From the NCBI GenBank assembly GCA_020631235.1, contig JAHDHQ010000008.1:109979-173978 (forward strand): a DNA stretch of 64,000 nucleotides. Reading direction: 5' to 3'. Each line of letters begins with the position of its first letter. Positions within the stretch are counted from its first letter, which is position 1. The position numbers and the translations under genes were made by a program. The notes under the pieces are model-generated. The model ran no database searches, was not told where the DNA came from, and saw nothing but the letters and a program-made list of their open reading frames with translations. Origin of the DNA: Saprospiraceae bacterium. Its GTDB lineage: Bacteria > Bacteroidota > Bacteroidia > Chitinophagales > Saprospiraceae. Shown in pieces: positions 18,658 to 27,704 of the stretch.

Positions 18658-20178
18658 ATGCTTATGAAAAACGGTCTACTCCTATTTTTATCTATTTTTT
18701 GTTGGTCCAATGTTGCGATCTCACAATTGGCTAATGGATCTATTTTACAAGAAAATTTAATAGGAACAGATTTGGTTTCAGGTGAGAATATCGATGTATT
18801 TGATATCTTGGACAATAACCAATCCGTAGTACTCCATTTTTTTACTAGCTGGTCTTCAAGCGCTTGGAGTTTTCATCAATCTAACATCTTACAAAACCTA
18901 GAAACTGAGTATGGTTTAAATGGTTCTGACCAATTACGCATTATAGCTGTAGAAATAGACGATTCAACAAGTGCTGATGATATTAGCAATGGTAATGGAG
19001 CCATGAATACGAAAGGGGATTGGACCTCAAATAATGATTTTATTTTTATTGACGATGCAAACTGGGCCAGTATTTTTAATGAGTTCAGTGTGCCAGCCTT
19101 ATATGTTGTAAGACCTAATCGAGCCATACTCAATATGACAAGCCAAGATATTTCGAATCGATTATATGATGAAGATTTTTGGCCGAGAGCTATAGGTTTA
19201 GCTGGTCTTTCTGATGATGTTTTTATGATCGGAAAACTGCAAACAAGTAGTCACTGTGAGAATTCTGCATATCAAACTGTTTGCCGCTTTCTAAATTTAG
19301 GTACGACTAATATTACCTCGGCTTCCTTCGAATTGCTACTAAATAATGAGAACATTGATAATTTCGATTACACAGGTCAGCTAGCTGTTTTTAAGTCTGC
19401 TACTGTGGAGACAAACACCATATCCATCGATGAAACTTCCCACTTTACAGCACGACCCATATCAGCAAATGGAACTAGTCTACCTGAAGCATTCAGTAAT
19501 TTTATTAATGGTACGGCTTATTACGATGTAATCGAACCTAGTTCGTTTATTGTACGCGTAAACACCGATTATTATCCAGCAGAAACTAGCGGGACTTTAA
19601 CAACAGATACAGGGCTAGAATTATTAAGTTTTGGTCCATTTGAAACTGGTGATGAAGATCAGTGGGGTGGAGGAGGCCCAGATGCAAATACCTCACATGA
19701 TTTTGTAGTTGATCTACCTTGGCCGCAAAGCGACATAAGTTGTTTAACGATTACAGTAAATGATGAGGCAGGGGATGGTTTTCAATATTGGGATGGAGAA
19801 ACACCTCCCGGTATCCAAATACTAACACTTGGAGGTGATGTGATCAAAGATCAATATGAGGATCGTAATTTTGGTACAACTTTTCAGACACAACTTGGTG
19901 TAGATGTCTTTTCTTCTATACAGCCAACAACATTGGCAAACCCAATAAGTATTTTTCCTAATCCAGCCGATACACAAACAAGCATAAGTTGGAAAAGCGA
20001 GGACCAAGCTGATGCGATATATGAGTTGTATAATGAAATGGGTGATCTAGTATTAAGTTCGAGTATAAAAAACTCGCAGCAGAATCTAACCACTGAGCAT
20101 TATCCTAATGGTATATATACACTTTGTATTAAACATAAAGAAGGAAAGATTTTCCGACGACTCGTTATTTGTCATTAG
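18658..20178 (+). CDS. Thioredoxin-like secreted protein lacking the CxxC motif, T9SS sorted
   Basis: A 506-residue secreted protein with signal peptide, a thioredoxin-fold domain and a C-terminal T9SS type A domain (ISIFPNPADTQTSIS, LYNEMGDLVL, PNGIYTLCI). It is a close paralogue of the next gene and aligns along its whole length. Where the paralogue has WCGPCW this protein has WSSSAW (residues 65-70), so both redox cysteines are gone and disulfide exchange is not possible by this route. Flanking residues such as SFHQSNIL and the cis-Pro region (VPALYVVRPNR) are kept, so the fold should be intact. It may be a binding or structural variant. A second ATG at 18664 is an equally good start. Confidence 0.83.
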   Translation: MLMKNGLLLFLSIFCWSNVAISQLANGSILQENLIGTDLVSGENIDVFDILDNNQSVVLHFFTSWSSSAWSFHQSNILQNLETEYGLNGSDQLRIIAVEIDDSTSADDISNGNGAMNTKGDWTSNNDFIFIDDANWASIFNEFSVPALYVVRPNRAILNMTSQDISNRLYDEDFWPRAIGLAGLSDDVFMIGKLQTSSHCENSAYQTVCRFLNLGTTNITSASFELLLNNENIDNFDYTGQLAVFKSATVETNTISIDETSHFTARPISANGTSLPEAFSNFINGTAYYDVIEPSSFIVRVNTDYYPAETSGTLTTDTGLELLSFGPFETGDEDQWGGGGPDANTSHDFVVDLPWPQSDISCLTITVNDEAGDGFQYWDGETPPGIQILTLGGDVIKDQYEDRNFGTTFQTQLGVDVFSSIQPTTLANPISIFPNPADTQTSISWKSEDQADAIYELYNEMGDLVLSSSIKNSQQNLTTEHYPNGIYTLCIKHKEGKIFRRLVICH

Positions 20179-20290
20179 TGGACGGAAAACCAGTCATTTA
20201 GCTAAATTGTTAGGGAAATTAATCATAAGTGCTTAACTTAAGGACTTAAGCAATCAATTCCATTTATCAAACAGAAATAAAAAATTAACG

Positions 20291-21784
20291 ATGAAAAAAA
20301 CTTTACTTCTATTAATGACTGTTTTTTCCCTTTCAAGCCTAATGGCTCAGATGGCTGACGGAACAGTACTTAGTAACACGATTACAGGTGAGGATGTGGT
20401 TACTGGAGAAACCATCGATTTGTTCGAATGGTTGGATGATGACAAAACCGTTATTGTCGATGTATTTACCACTTGGTGTGGACCTTGTTGGTCTTTTCAT
20501 CAGTCGGGCATGTTAGAAAACTTATATGATCAGTATGGACCAGAAGGTACAGACGTATTGAGAATTGTTGGTGCTGAAGCAGATGCATCGACGACGATGG
20601 AAGATCTTATGGGTACTGGTTCAAATACGGCTGGAAACTGGTTAGAAGGTGTGCATTATAACATCATTGATAATGCGTCATGGTCTAGTTATTTTAATGT
20701 AGGTTATTATCCTTCCATCTTTGTTATCCGTCCGAATAGGGGTGTTTTCCACATGTATGGAGACGAATATAGAGCTAACATTAATGATCCTGCTTGGTGG
20801 GATCGTGCTTTAGGACAATCTGATGCAGACGATATGCTAGCTACCGTCAAGGTGCCGACAGGTTCTAAATGTGATCCACAAGAACAAGTACAAGTAGACA
20901 TGTTTAACTTTGGAACATCTACCATTAGTACTGCTAGTTTTGATGTAGAAATCAACGGTGCTTCCGAAGATCCGATGCTTTTTACAGGAGATCTTGAACC
21001 ATTTAGAAAACAAGTTTATTTATCGAGCCCCATAACCATACCTCAAGGAGAGACGGCTATGACTGTGACAAGTGCTATGATTAATGACTCGACTATACCT
21101 GAAGACAATGTAGTAAGTGACTCAGGCGTAATGTATTACAGTCCTGTAGAAGAAACATCTTTTTTTATTAAAGTGCATACGGATGCAGACCCTGAACAAA
21201 CATCTGGAAAAGTATATGATCACAACGGTCAAACCATAAAGTCTTTTGGACCATTCGAAACAACAGACGAATACAAAACATTCGAATATCATGTTACACT
21301 TCCTTTTCCACAAGACGAAATCGATTGTATTAAAATTTTAGTCTTTGACGGCAATGCGGATGGAATGGCAAATTGGGATGGTAGTTCTAATGTTATGCCT
21401 GGCATAGAAATAGCTGATTCGGAAGGAAACACCATAAAGCCTGTTATAGAGCCTTTAGAAGCTTGGAGCATTAACCGAATTGATAATGCTATAAATGCGA
21501 TTTCTTCTTCTAATGAAGATGTAAGCATCGTTACGGACTTAGTAGTAAATCCTAATCCCGTTTCAGACCAGCTAATGGTAGATTTAAATGTAAGCTCAGC
21601 ACAAAACATCCAATTAACGATGTACAATGCTATGGGACAACAAGTAATAGTGAGAAACCTTCAAGCGAATGAAGGATTCCAGCAGCAAAGAATAGATGTA
21701 TCAAATTTTGACAATGGTTTATACACAGTACAAACCCTTAGTGATAGCGGAATTCGCTCGGTAAAGGTGCTTGTTAGTAAATAG
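20291..21784 (+). CDS. Secreted thioredoxin-like protein with CGPC motif, T9SS sorted
   Basis: A 497-residue secreted protein with signal peptide (MKKTLLLLMTVFSLSSLMAQ), a TlpA-like thioredoxin domain with TTWCGPCWSFHQ (Cys 63 and 66) and the cis-Pro segment YPSIFVIRPNRG, a middle beta region, and a T9SS type A sorting domain (VVNPNPVSDQLMVDL, MYNAMGQQVIV, FDNGLYTVQ). It likely reduces or rearranges disulfides in other exported proteins, or is itself a surface redox protein. The upstream paralogue has lost the cysteines. A strong bidirectional terminator follows. Confidence 0.87.
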   Translation: MKKTLLLLMTVFSLSSLMAQMADGTVLSNTITGEDVVTGETIDLFEWLDDDKTVIVDVFTTWCGPCWSFHQSGMLENLYDQYGPEGTDVLRIVGAEADASTTMEDLMGTGSNTAGNWLEGVHYNIIDNASWSSYFNVGYYPSIFVIRPNRGVFHMYGDEYRANINDPAWWDRALGQSDADDMLATVKVPTGSKCDPQEQVQVDMFNFGTSTISTASFDVEINGASEDPMLFTGDLEPFRKQVYLSSPITIPQGETAMTVTSAMINDSTIPEDNVVSDSGVMYYSPVEETSFFIKVHTDADPEQTSGKVYDHNGQTIKSFGPFETTDEYKTFEYHVTLPFPQDEIDCIKILVFDGNADGMANWDGSSNVMPGIEIADSEGNTIKPVIEPLEAWSINRIDNAINAISSSNEDVSIVTDLVVNPNPVSDQLMVDLNVSSAQNIQLTMYNAMGQQVIVRNLQANEGFQQQRIDVSNFDNGLYTVQTLSDSGIRSVKVLVSK

Positions 21785-21810
21785 CAAAGCACAACCAACG
21801 ATACAAAAAT

Positions 21811-21848
21811 AAAAACGCCATTCAATGTATGTTGAATGGCGTTTTTTT
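21811..21848 (+). terminator. Bidirectional intrinsic terminator
   Basis: A perfect 15-base inverted repeat (arms 21811-21825 and 21832-21846, core AACGCCATTCAA) encloses the loop TGTATG. A run of T follows on the plus strand and the A-run on the left arm gives a T-run on the minus strand. It therefore ends both the thioredoxin-like gene and the convergent E2 gene. Confidence 0.93.
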
Positions 21849-21869
21849 ATGTTCATTATTTGTAAAAAT

Positions 21870-23129
21870 CTATCTAAGCAACTTCATTGGGTTCTCTAAA
21901 TATTCTTTTAAAGTCCCTAAAAACTTAGCACCCGTTGCACCATCAATGGCTCGGTGATCACACGAAAGCGTAACTTTCATGGTATGACCCACTACTATTT
22001 GTCCATTGTCTACGACCGGTTTTTCTACAATGGTACCGACTGCAAGAATGCAAGCATCCGGTGGATTAATAATGGCTGTAAATTCAGTGATGTCAAACAT
22101 CCCTAAATTAGAAATCGTAAAAGTGTTTCCTTGCATTTCATCAAGACCTAATTTCTTAACTTTCGCTTTTCCGGCTAAGTCTCTTATTTCTGACCAGATA
22201 ATATTGAGTGATTTTCGATCAGCATCTTTGATAACAGGTACTAGTAAACCATCATCCACAGCCACGGCCACTCCGATATTTATTTGTTCGTGATAGCTAA
22301 TCTTATCTTCTAACCAAGAACAATTGACGTTTGGATATTTTCTTAGAGCAGAAGCACAAGCTTTAACGACCATATCATTATATGAGATGCGATTATCTTC
22401 ACCTTCATTGAGCTGCTTTCTTGCGGCCATAGCAGCGTCCATGCGTATTTCTGTTGTGAGATAAAAATGAGGCGCACCAAATTTACTTTCACTTAACCTT
22501 CTCGCAATAGTCTTTCTCATTTGGCTAATCGGAACATCACCATAGTTAAAGGCCGGATTAACAGCTGCAGGAGCTAAACTTCCATTAGATACAGCCGCAG
22601 AGCCACCACTCGCTATAAAGGCTTCGATATCTCTTTTTATAATTCTTCCTCCTTCACCTGAACCATGCACCATGCTTAAGGAAATATTAGATGCTTCAGC
22701 CAGTTTTTTAGCTAATGGAGAAGCTTTTATTCTTCCATCAGTCGAGGCTGGAGCATTAGCTAAAACTGGTGCTGCTGCAGGAGCTGGAGCTTGCGCTACA
22801 GGCGCAGCAGCCACTTCTTCCACTTTAGGAGCTTCTTCTTCGACCGCTACTGTCTCATTTTTAAGGCTTTCTAAGATGCCACTAATGTCTTCGCCCTTCT
22901 CACCTATGATGGCAATCATTTTGTCGACTGCGATAGGACCAGATTCTACACCTATATGCAGTAGAGTACCATTTTCAAAACTTTCAAGTTCCATGGTTGC
23001 TTTATCTGTTTCCACTTCAGCTAATACATCACCTGGAGCTACTGTATCACCGACCTTTTTCAGCCATCCTACAATATTCCCTTCTTCCATCGTGTCACTT
23101 AACCTGGGCATTCTTATTACTTCCGCCAT
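21870..23129 (-). CDS. pdhC: Pyruvate dehydrogenase complex E2, dihydrolipoamide acetyltransferase
   Basis: A 419-residue E2 subunit with one lipoyl domain (lipoyl Lys in VETDKATMELES, near residue 44), an Ala/Pro/Glu-rich linker, a peripheral-subunit-binding domain (SPLAKKLAEASNI, GEGGRIIKRDIEAF) and a catalytic domain ending in the acetyltransferase motif LSCDHRAIDGATG, whose His and Asp are intact. It moves acetyl groups from E1 to CoA. The sequence fits pyruvate rather than 2-oxoglutarate E2, but substrate is inferred. E1 and E3 genes are not next to it. On the minus strand a TATTTTTG box (plus-strand 23145-23152) lies 16 bases before the start and may be the -7 element. Confidence 0.93.
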   Translation of the reverse strand: MAEVIRMPRLSDTMEEGNIVGWLKKVGDTVAPGDVLAEVETDKATMELESFENGTLLHIGVESGPIAVDKMIAIIGEKGEDISGILESLKNETVAVEEEAPKVEEVAAAPVAQAPAPAAAPVLANAPASTDGRIKASPLAKKLAEASNISLSMVHGSGEGGRIIKRDIEAFIASGGSAAVSNGSLAPAAVNPAFNYGDVPISQMRKTIARRLSESKFGAPHFYLTTEIRMDAAMAARKQLNEGEDNRISYNDMVVKACASALRKYPNVNCSWLEDKISYHEQINIGVAVAVDDGLLVPVIKDADRKSLNIIWSEIRDLAGKAKVKKLGLDEMQGNTFTISNLGMFDITEFTAIINPPDACILAVGTIVEKPVVDNGQIVVGHTMKVTLSCDHRAIDGATGAKFLGTLKEYLENPMKLLR

Positions 23130-23332
23130 TTTTCAGAATTTTTTCAAAAATATAAACTCATTTGCTGCTAGACGATAATTAATGGAAAAATATGTGCCAA
23201 TTCTGTCGATTAATTAAAATGCAGCTCAATTATCATCTATTACAATTCAAAAAGAGAAGTGAAGGTTTAAACATTAATGCCTAACTTTAAGGACGAAATT
23301 ATCCAGTTCATTAACTAATTGACTCAGACATA

Positions 23333-23950
23333 TTGAATCTTACTTCGAGAATATTACAAGAAGCAGTCGATGCATTTGCTGCTTTACCAAGCATTGGACG
23401 TAAATCTGCACTTCGTATGGTCTTACACTTAGCGCAAGATAAATTTGAAAAAAAAGATAAAATAAAGCAAGCTATGCAAGCTTTAAAGGAGGATTTGAAG
23501 TTGTGCCAATGTTGTTTTAGCTTTTCAGACAATGATATCTGTTCCATTTGTGCGAATGTCACTAGAAATGACCAACTGATTTGTGTGGTAGAAAGTATAA
23601 AAGATGTGATTGCCATCGAAGAAACAAACAGTTTTTTTGGAAAATTTCATGTATTAGGTGGTGTTATATCGCCACTTGAAGGCGTAGGTCCAGAAGACCT
23701 AAAGGTTCAAGAACTTGTGGACCGCGTTCAAAAATTAGAGCATTGTGAGTTAATCATGGCTCTGAGTCCTACAATAGACGGTGAAACCACTATATTTTAC
23801 CTCTCTAAGCTGTTAGAAAATAGCAATATTAATATTTCTACTATTGCACGTGGAGTATCGTTTGGAGGAGAGATTTCTTACGCAGACGAAATAACCCTTG
23901 GACGTTCGATTTCTAATCGACAACCTTATTCACAAAATGTTGTCCAATAA
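23333..23950 (+). CDS. recR: Recombination mediator RecR
   Basis: A 205-residue RecR. It shows the helix-hairpin-helix LPSIGRKSALRM, the four-Cys zinc finger (CQCC and CSIC around residues 61-78), the Toprim domain (ICVVESIKDVIAIE, LGGVISPLEGVGPEDL) and the C-terminal Walker-like ARGVSFGGEISYADE. RecR works with RecO and RecF to load RecA on gapped DNA. The only sensible start is the TTG at 23333: a stop lies in frame at 23312, and the N-terminus from this TTG matches family length. The glycosyltransferase gene begins nine bases after the stop. Confidence 0.95.
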   Translation: MNLTSRILQEAVDAFAALPSIGRKSALRMVLHLAQDKFEKKDKIKQAMQALKEDLKLCQCCFSFSDNDICSICANVTRNDQLICVVESIKDVIAIEETNSFFGKFHVLGGVISPLEGVGPEDLKVQELVDRVQKLEHCELIMALSPTIDGETTIFYLSKLLENSNINISTIARGVSFGGEISYADEITLGRSISNRQPYSQNVVQ

Positions 23951-23959
23951 TACTAGTCA

Positions 23960-25909
23960 ATGGTTGATATTTCGATCATTATAGTCAATTATAACGTAAA
24001 GCATTTCTTACGACAATGCATCCAATCCATCAAACGAGCTCAAGGTTCGCTGACTGTAGAGCTTATTGTTGTGGACAATCAATCTATAGACGGTTCGCAG
24101 GCGATGTTGCAAGCCGAATTCCCTGAAGTTACAAGCATTTTTAATCAAGAAAATGTAGGTTTTTCTACAGCAAATAACCAAGGCATCCAAAGAGCTAAAG
24201 GAAACTATATCTTGCTTTTAAATCCCGATACTGTATTGAGTGAAAACACACTAAGTGTTTGTTTTTCAAAAGCTAAGTCCTTAGAAGATTGCGGTGCTAT
24301 AGGTGTAAAATTAATCGATGGCAAAGGCAATTATTTGCCAGAATCAAAGCGTGGATATCCTGGCATTTGGACTTCATTTTGTAAGTTTTCTGGCCTTGGA
24401 AAAATATTTAACCGATCTAAATTTTTTAATGCCTATTATTTAGGTCATTTAGATAAAAATCAGGCTAGCGAAATTGATGTTTTGTGCGGAGCATTTATGT
24501 TTATACCTAGAAAAGTATTAGATAAATCTGGTCTCTTAGACGAACAGTTTTTTATGTACGGAGAAGACATAGATTTAAGTTATCGCATCCAGCAAGCTGG
24601 TTTTAGGAATTTTTATCTGCCTGAAACGAGTATCATCCATTATAAGGGAGAAAGCACTAAAAAAGCAAGCCTGAACTATGTAAAATCATTTTATGGTGCT
24701 ATGAAGATATTTGCTAATAAGCACTTGTCTGGTCCAGGGTCAAAACTGTATCTACTATTCATACAAATAGCGATTGTGCTATTTGGTTTAGTGAGCTTAA
24801 TTAAGAATAGACTAAAAAAACTAGTACCGCTGGTGCTAGACTTTACCGTTGGTTTAGCCGCTGTATTCTTTATTTCTGAAGGGTGGCAACGAATGGTCTA
24901 CAAAACGGACAATTATTTTGGTGGCCAACAATATTGGATGTTTATAGTGGGTTTAGTGCTGCTTTTGATGTTGATTTTATACATCATTGGACATTATGAT
25001 GAGCAGGCAAAAAGAAGGCGCTATATCTGGATTAGTTTCGGAAGCTTACTGTTGATGTTGAGTATTTATGGACTTATGCCGGGTAGTTTGAGGTTTTCTA
25101 GAGGAGTGTTGATTTTGAGTGTTCTCAGTTTACTTTTTATGTATTTTAATACAAAAAAAATATGGAACAAACTGAGATATGGATTGTGGCGATACGAAAA
25201 AGATAGCCTAAAAAAAATATTATTAGTCGGACAAAAATCCTCGGCATCACTGCTTATTCCTATTATTGATGAGAAGTATCAAGATGCGCAATTGCTGGGA
25301 GTAATCGCTCCGGAAGCAATATCTCCTCCAGACCCTTATTATCTTAATGACATTAACCATTTGAGTGAAGTCAGCAAAATGATGTCAGCTAACGAAGTGA
25401 TATTTTGTAGTAAGGATTTAGATCATTCGGTTATTTTCCAATGGATGGCCCAGTTGGGTTCTCAATACTCTTTCAAAATTGCGAGCTTGAGTAATGATAG
25501 CCTGCTAGGAAGTACCAGTAAAAACAGCAATGGAGAATGGATAACAGAACAAGTTCAGTTTAATATAGAAGAATCTTCTAATCGACGATTAAAACGTATT
25601 TTTGACTTATTATATGCACTGCTGATTTGTGCGTTGTTCCCTATATTTTTAATATATAGTAAACAGTCTCGAAGGATATTGTCCAATGTCGTCTCCGTAA
25701 TATTGGCTAGAAAAACATGGATTGCCTACAATGCAAGCAACAAAGTAAATTTGCCTGATTTGAAGGATGGAGTATTACCCGTTGTAGCATTACAACGATT
25801 TAACTTAGCTTTGATAAACAAACCGGAAATCGTAGATTTTCATTACGCAAAAAACTATAGTGTAATTATGGATATGGAAATGGTATTCATTCATGCTTTT
25901 ACATCTTAA
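23960..25909 (+). CDS. GT2 glycosyltransferase fused to a truncated sugar-transferase-like membrane module
   Basis: A 649-residue membrane protein. The N-terminal 250 residues form a GT2 domain like rhamnosyltransferases: ISIIIVNYNVKHFL, ELIVVDNQSIDGS, LLLNPDTVLS and GEDIDLSYR. Several membrane helices follow (about residues 265-390), then a Rossmann-like segment (KILLVGQKSSASLL) and a final part starting RRLKRIFDLLYALLI that resembles the first helix of polyprenyl-phosphate sugar transferases, with a WIAYN stretch. The catalytic motifs of that enzyme family are absent, so the C-terminus seems degenerate. It probably adds sugars to a surface polysaccharide. recR lies nine bases upstream and the amidohydrolase two bases downstream. 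Confidence 0.78.
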   Translation: MVDISIIIVNYNVKHFLRQCIQSIKRAQGSLTVELIVVDNQSIDGSQAMLQAEFPEVTSIFNQENVGFSTANNQGIQRAKGNYILLLNPDTVLSENTLSVCFSKAKSLEDCGAIGVKLIDGKGNYLPESKRGYPGIWTSFCKFSGLGKIFNRSKFFNAYYLGHLDKNQASEIDVLCGAFMFIPRKVLDKSGLLDEQFFMYGEDIDLSYRIQQAGFRNFYLPETSIIHYKGESTKKASLNYVKSFYGAMKIFANKHLSGPGSKLYLLFIQIAIVLFGLVSLIKNRLKKLVPLVLDFTVGLAAVFFISEGWQRMVYKTDNYFGGQQYWMFIVGLVLLLMLILYIIGHYDEQAKRRRYIWISFGSLLLMLSIYGLMPGSLRFSRGVLILSVLSLLFMYFNTKKIWNKLRYGLWRYEKDSLKKILLVGQKSSASLLIPIIDEKYQDAQLLGVIAPEAISPPDPYYLNDINHLSEVSKMMSANEVIFCSKDLDHSVIFQWMAQLGSQYSFKIASLSNDSLLGSTSKNSNGEWITEQVQFNIEESSNRRLKRIFDLLYALLICALFPIFLIYSKQSRRILSNVVSVILARKTWIAYNASNKVNLPDLKDGVLPVVALQRFNLALINKPEIVDFHYAKNYSVIMDMEMVFIHAFTS

Positions 25910-25911
25910 TC

Positions 25912-27096
25912 ATGAACATTAAAGAAATTATCCAGACTAAAGCTAAATCATATTTTACTGAGATACAATCTTGGCGAAGACATATACATAGCCACCCAGA
26001 ATTATCTTTTGAAGAACATAATACAGCACAGTACATCGAAGATCAGCTGATTAAAATGGGTATCACGAAAATCCAGCGAATGGCTAATACTGGTGTAGTA
26101 GCCTTGATCGGAGAGGGCTCTAAAACCTTTGCCTTAAGAGCAGATATCGATGCCTTGCCCATCCAAGAAAAAAATGAAGTCTCTTACAGTTCCACCTATG
26201 CAAATAAAATGCATGCCTGTGGACATGATGTGCATACGGCCTCCTTGCTAGGTGCTGCTAAAATATTAAAGGATTTAGAACCCACTTTAGACGGGCAAAT
26301 TAAACTCATTTTCCAACCCGCAGAAGAAAAATTACCTGGTGGTGCATCGATTTTAATAAAGGAAGGTGTCCTTTTAAACCCAAACCCCAGAGCCATTATT
26401 GGACAGCATGTGCATCCTCCACTCGAAGTAGGAAAGGTTGGGTTTAAATCAGGAAAATATATGGCTTCAGCAGATGAAATTTATTTGATGATCATAGGTA
26501 AAGGCGGTCATGCTGCATTGCCTAATAATCTTGTTGATCCTTTGATAGTGGTGTCCCAGCTCATCATGAGTCTTCAAACCATTATAAGCAGATCGGCTGA
26601 CCCTAAGATGCCATCTGTGCTATCCTTTGGAAAAATATATTCGGATGGAGGTGCGACAAATGTTATCCCTGACAAGATCCATTTAGAAGGTACTTTCAGA
26701 ACATTCGACGAGACTTGGAGAAAACAAGCTCATCAGCAAATTAAGCACATGGTGCATCAAGTTTGTGAGACTTACGGAGCAAGTTATGAATTAGATATTA
26801 AAGTCGGTTACCCTAATTTATACAACCATCCAGAGGAAACAGAAAAATGCAAAAATTTAGCGATCGAGTACTTAGGTGAAGATCAAGTTGTAGACTTGCC
26901 TATGCGTACTTCAGCTGAAGATTTTGCGTTTTACTCTCATGAAATTCCAGCTTGTTTTTACCGTCTAGGTACAGGTAATAAAGCCAAAGGCATTGTGTCT
27001 CCAGTGCATACTCCCACTTTCGATATCGATGAAAATGCGCTAGAGCTTGGAGCAGGGTTAATGGCATATATTGCTTACCATCGTTTACAAAACTGA
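25912..27096 (+). CDS. M20-family amidohydrolase
   Basis: A 394-residue cytoplasmic metallohydrolase of the M20D type (N-acyl-amino-acid/hippurate/IAA-amino-acid hydrolases). Metal ligands and catalytic residues are visible: MHACGHDVHTA (Cys and His), QPAEE with the catalytic Glu, GQHVHP, and VSPVHTPTF near the end. The dimerisation domain lies in the middle (GKGGHAALP). It removes acyl groups from N-acylated amino acids or similar amides; the substrate is unknown. Its stop abuts the stop of the convergent thioesterase gene with no spacer. Confidence 0.9.
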   Translation: MNIKEIIQTKAKSYFTEIQSWRRHIHSHPELSFEEHNTAQYIEDQLIKMGITKIQRMANTGVVALIGEGSKTFALRADIDALPIQEKNEVSYSSTYANKMHACGHDVHTASLLGAAKILKDLEPTLDGQIKLIFQPAEEKLPGGASILIKEGVLLNPNPRAIIGQHVHPPLEVGKVGFKSGKYMASADEIYLMIIGKGGHAALPNNLVDPLIVVSQLIMSLQTIISRSADPKMPSVLSFGKIYSDGGATNVIPDKIHLEGTFRTFDETWRKQAHQQIKHMVHQVCETYGASYELDIKVGYPNLYNHPEETEKCKNLAIEYLGEDQVVDLPMRTSAEDFAFYSHEIPACFYRLGTGNKAKGIVSPVHTPTFDIDENALELGAGLMAYIAYHRLQN

Positions 27097-27525
27097 TTAT
27101 ACTTTCATTTTTTTGGTCAATGTTGTGAGTCTTGAAACACAACATAAATCCCCGGCATCATTATGTATTTCTATATTCCATACTTGGATGGTTCTGCCGA
27201 TTTTTATCGGGCGTACAGTACCTATTACTTGGCCACCTTTTGCTGCCTTCACATGGTTAGCATTGATTTCGATACCCACAGAATGAGTTTGCAAAGGATG
27301 CTCCTGGATTAAAACTGAAGCTACCGAACCCATAGTTTCAGCTAATGCCGCAGAAGCACCACCATGAAGTAAACCATATGGTTGTTTAGTACGATGATCT
27401 ACAGGCATACTTGCTTTTAGATAATCATCACCTACTTCGATAAATTTAATATCGAGATGATTGACGAGTGTATTCGAATGAAAACTATTTATTCCCTCAG
27501 GTGTAGGCTTATTTTTCCAGATCAT
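27097..27525 (-). CDS. Hotdog-fold thioesterase, PaaI/MenI type
   Basis: A 142-residue hotdog protein. The frame is open to 27570, but the ATG at 27525 (MIWKNKPTPEGIN) gives the usual family length and start. The active-site segment LLHGGASAALAETMGS carries the catalytic Glu, and the central strand HSVGIEINANHVKAAKGG is typical. Such enzymes hydrolyse acyl-CoA thioesters, for example 1,4-dihydroxy-2-naphthoyl-CoA in menaquinone synthesis or aryl-CoAs; which one applies here is not clear from context because no men genes are near. Confidence 0.85.
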   Translation of the reverse strand: MIWKNKPTPEGINSFHSNTLVNHLDIKFIEVGDDYLKASMPVDHRTKQPYGLLHGGASAALAETMGSVASVLIQEHPLQTHSVGIEINANHVKAAKGGQVIGTVRPIKIGRTIQVWNIEIHNDAGDLCCVSRLTTLTKKMKV

Positions 27526-27704
27526 AGCTACGATTTTGTAGGCTAAAGATAGAAAAGCAACATTGAGCAAAATAAATCTGGATCAAAAAACATTGTAATA
27601 CTGAATAGATATGAATTTTATAGGGCTAAGTATCTTTTTGCCCACACATTACATATTATAAAAAATAATAATGTATTTTAGAGTTTGATTTAAGAAAACA
27701 CATT

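Noticed and set aside
22672..23178. 168-residue open frame opposite the E2 gene
   Set aside because: It lies antisense to the lipoyl and linker region of a certain gene; its Ala/Ser-rich composition mirrors the Ala/Pro/Glu linker.
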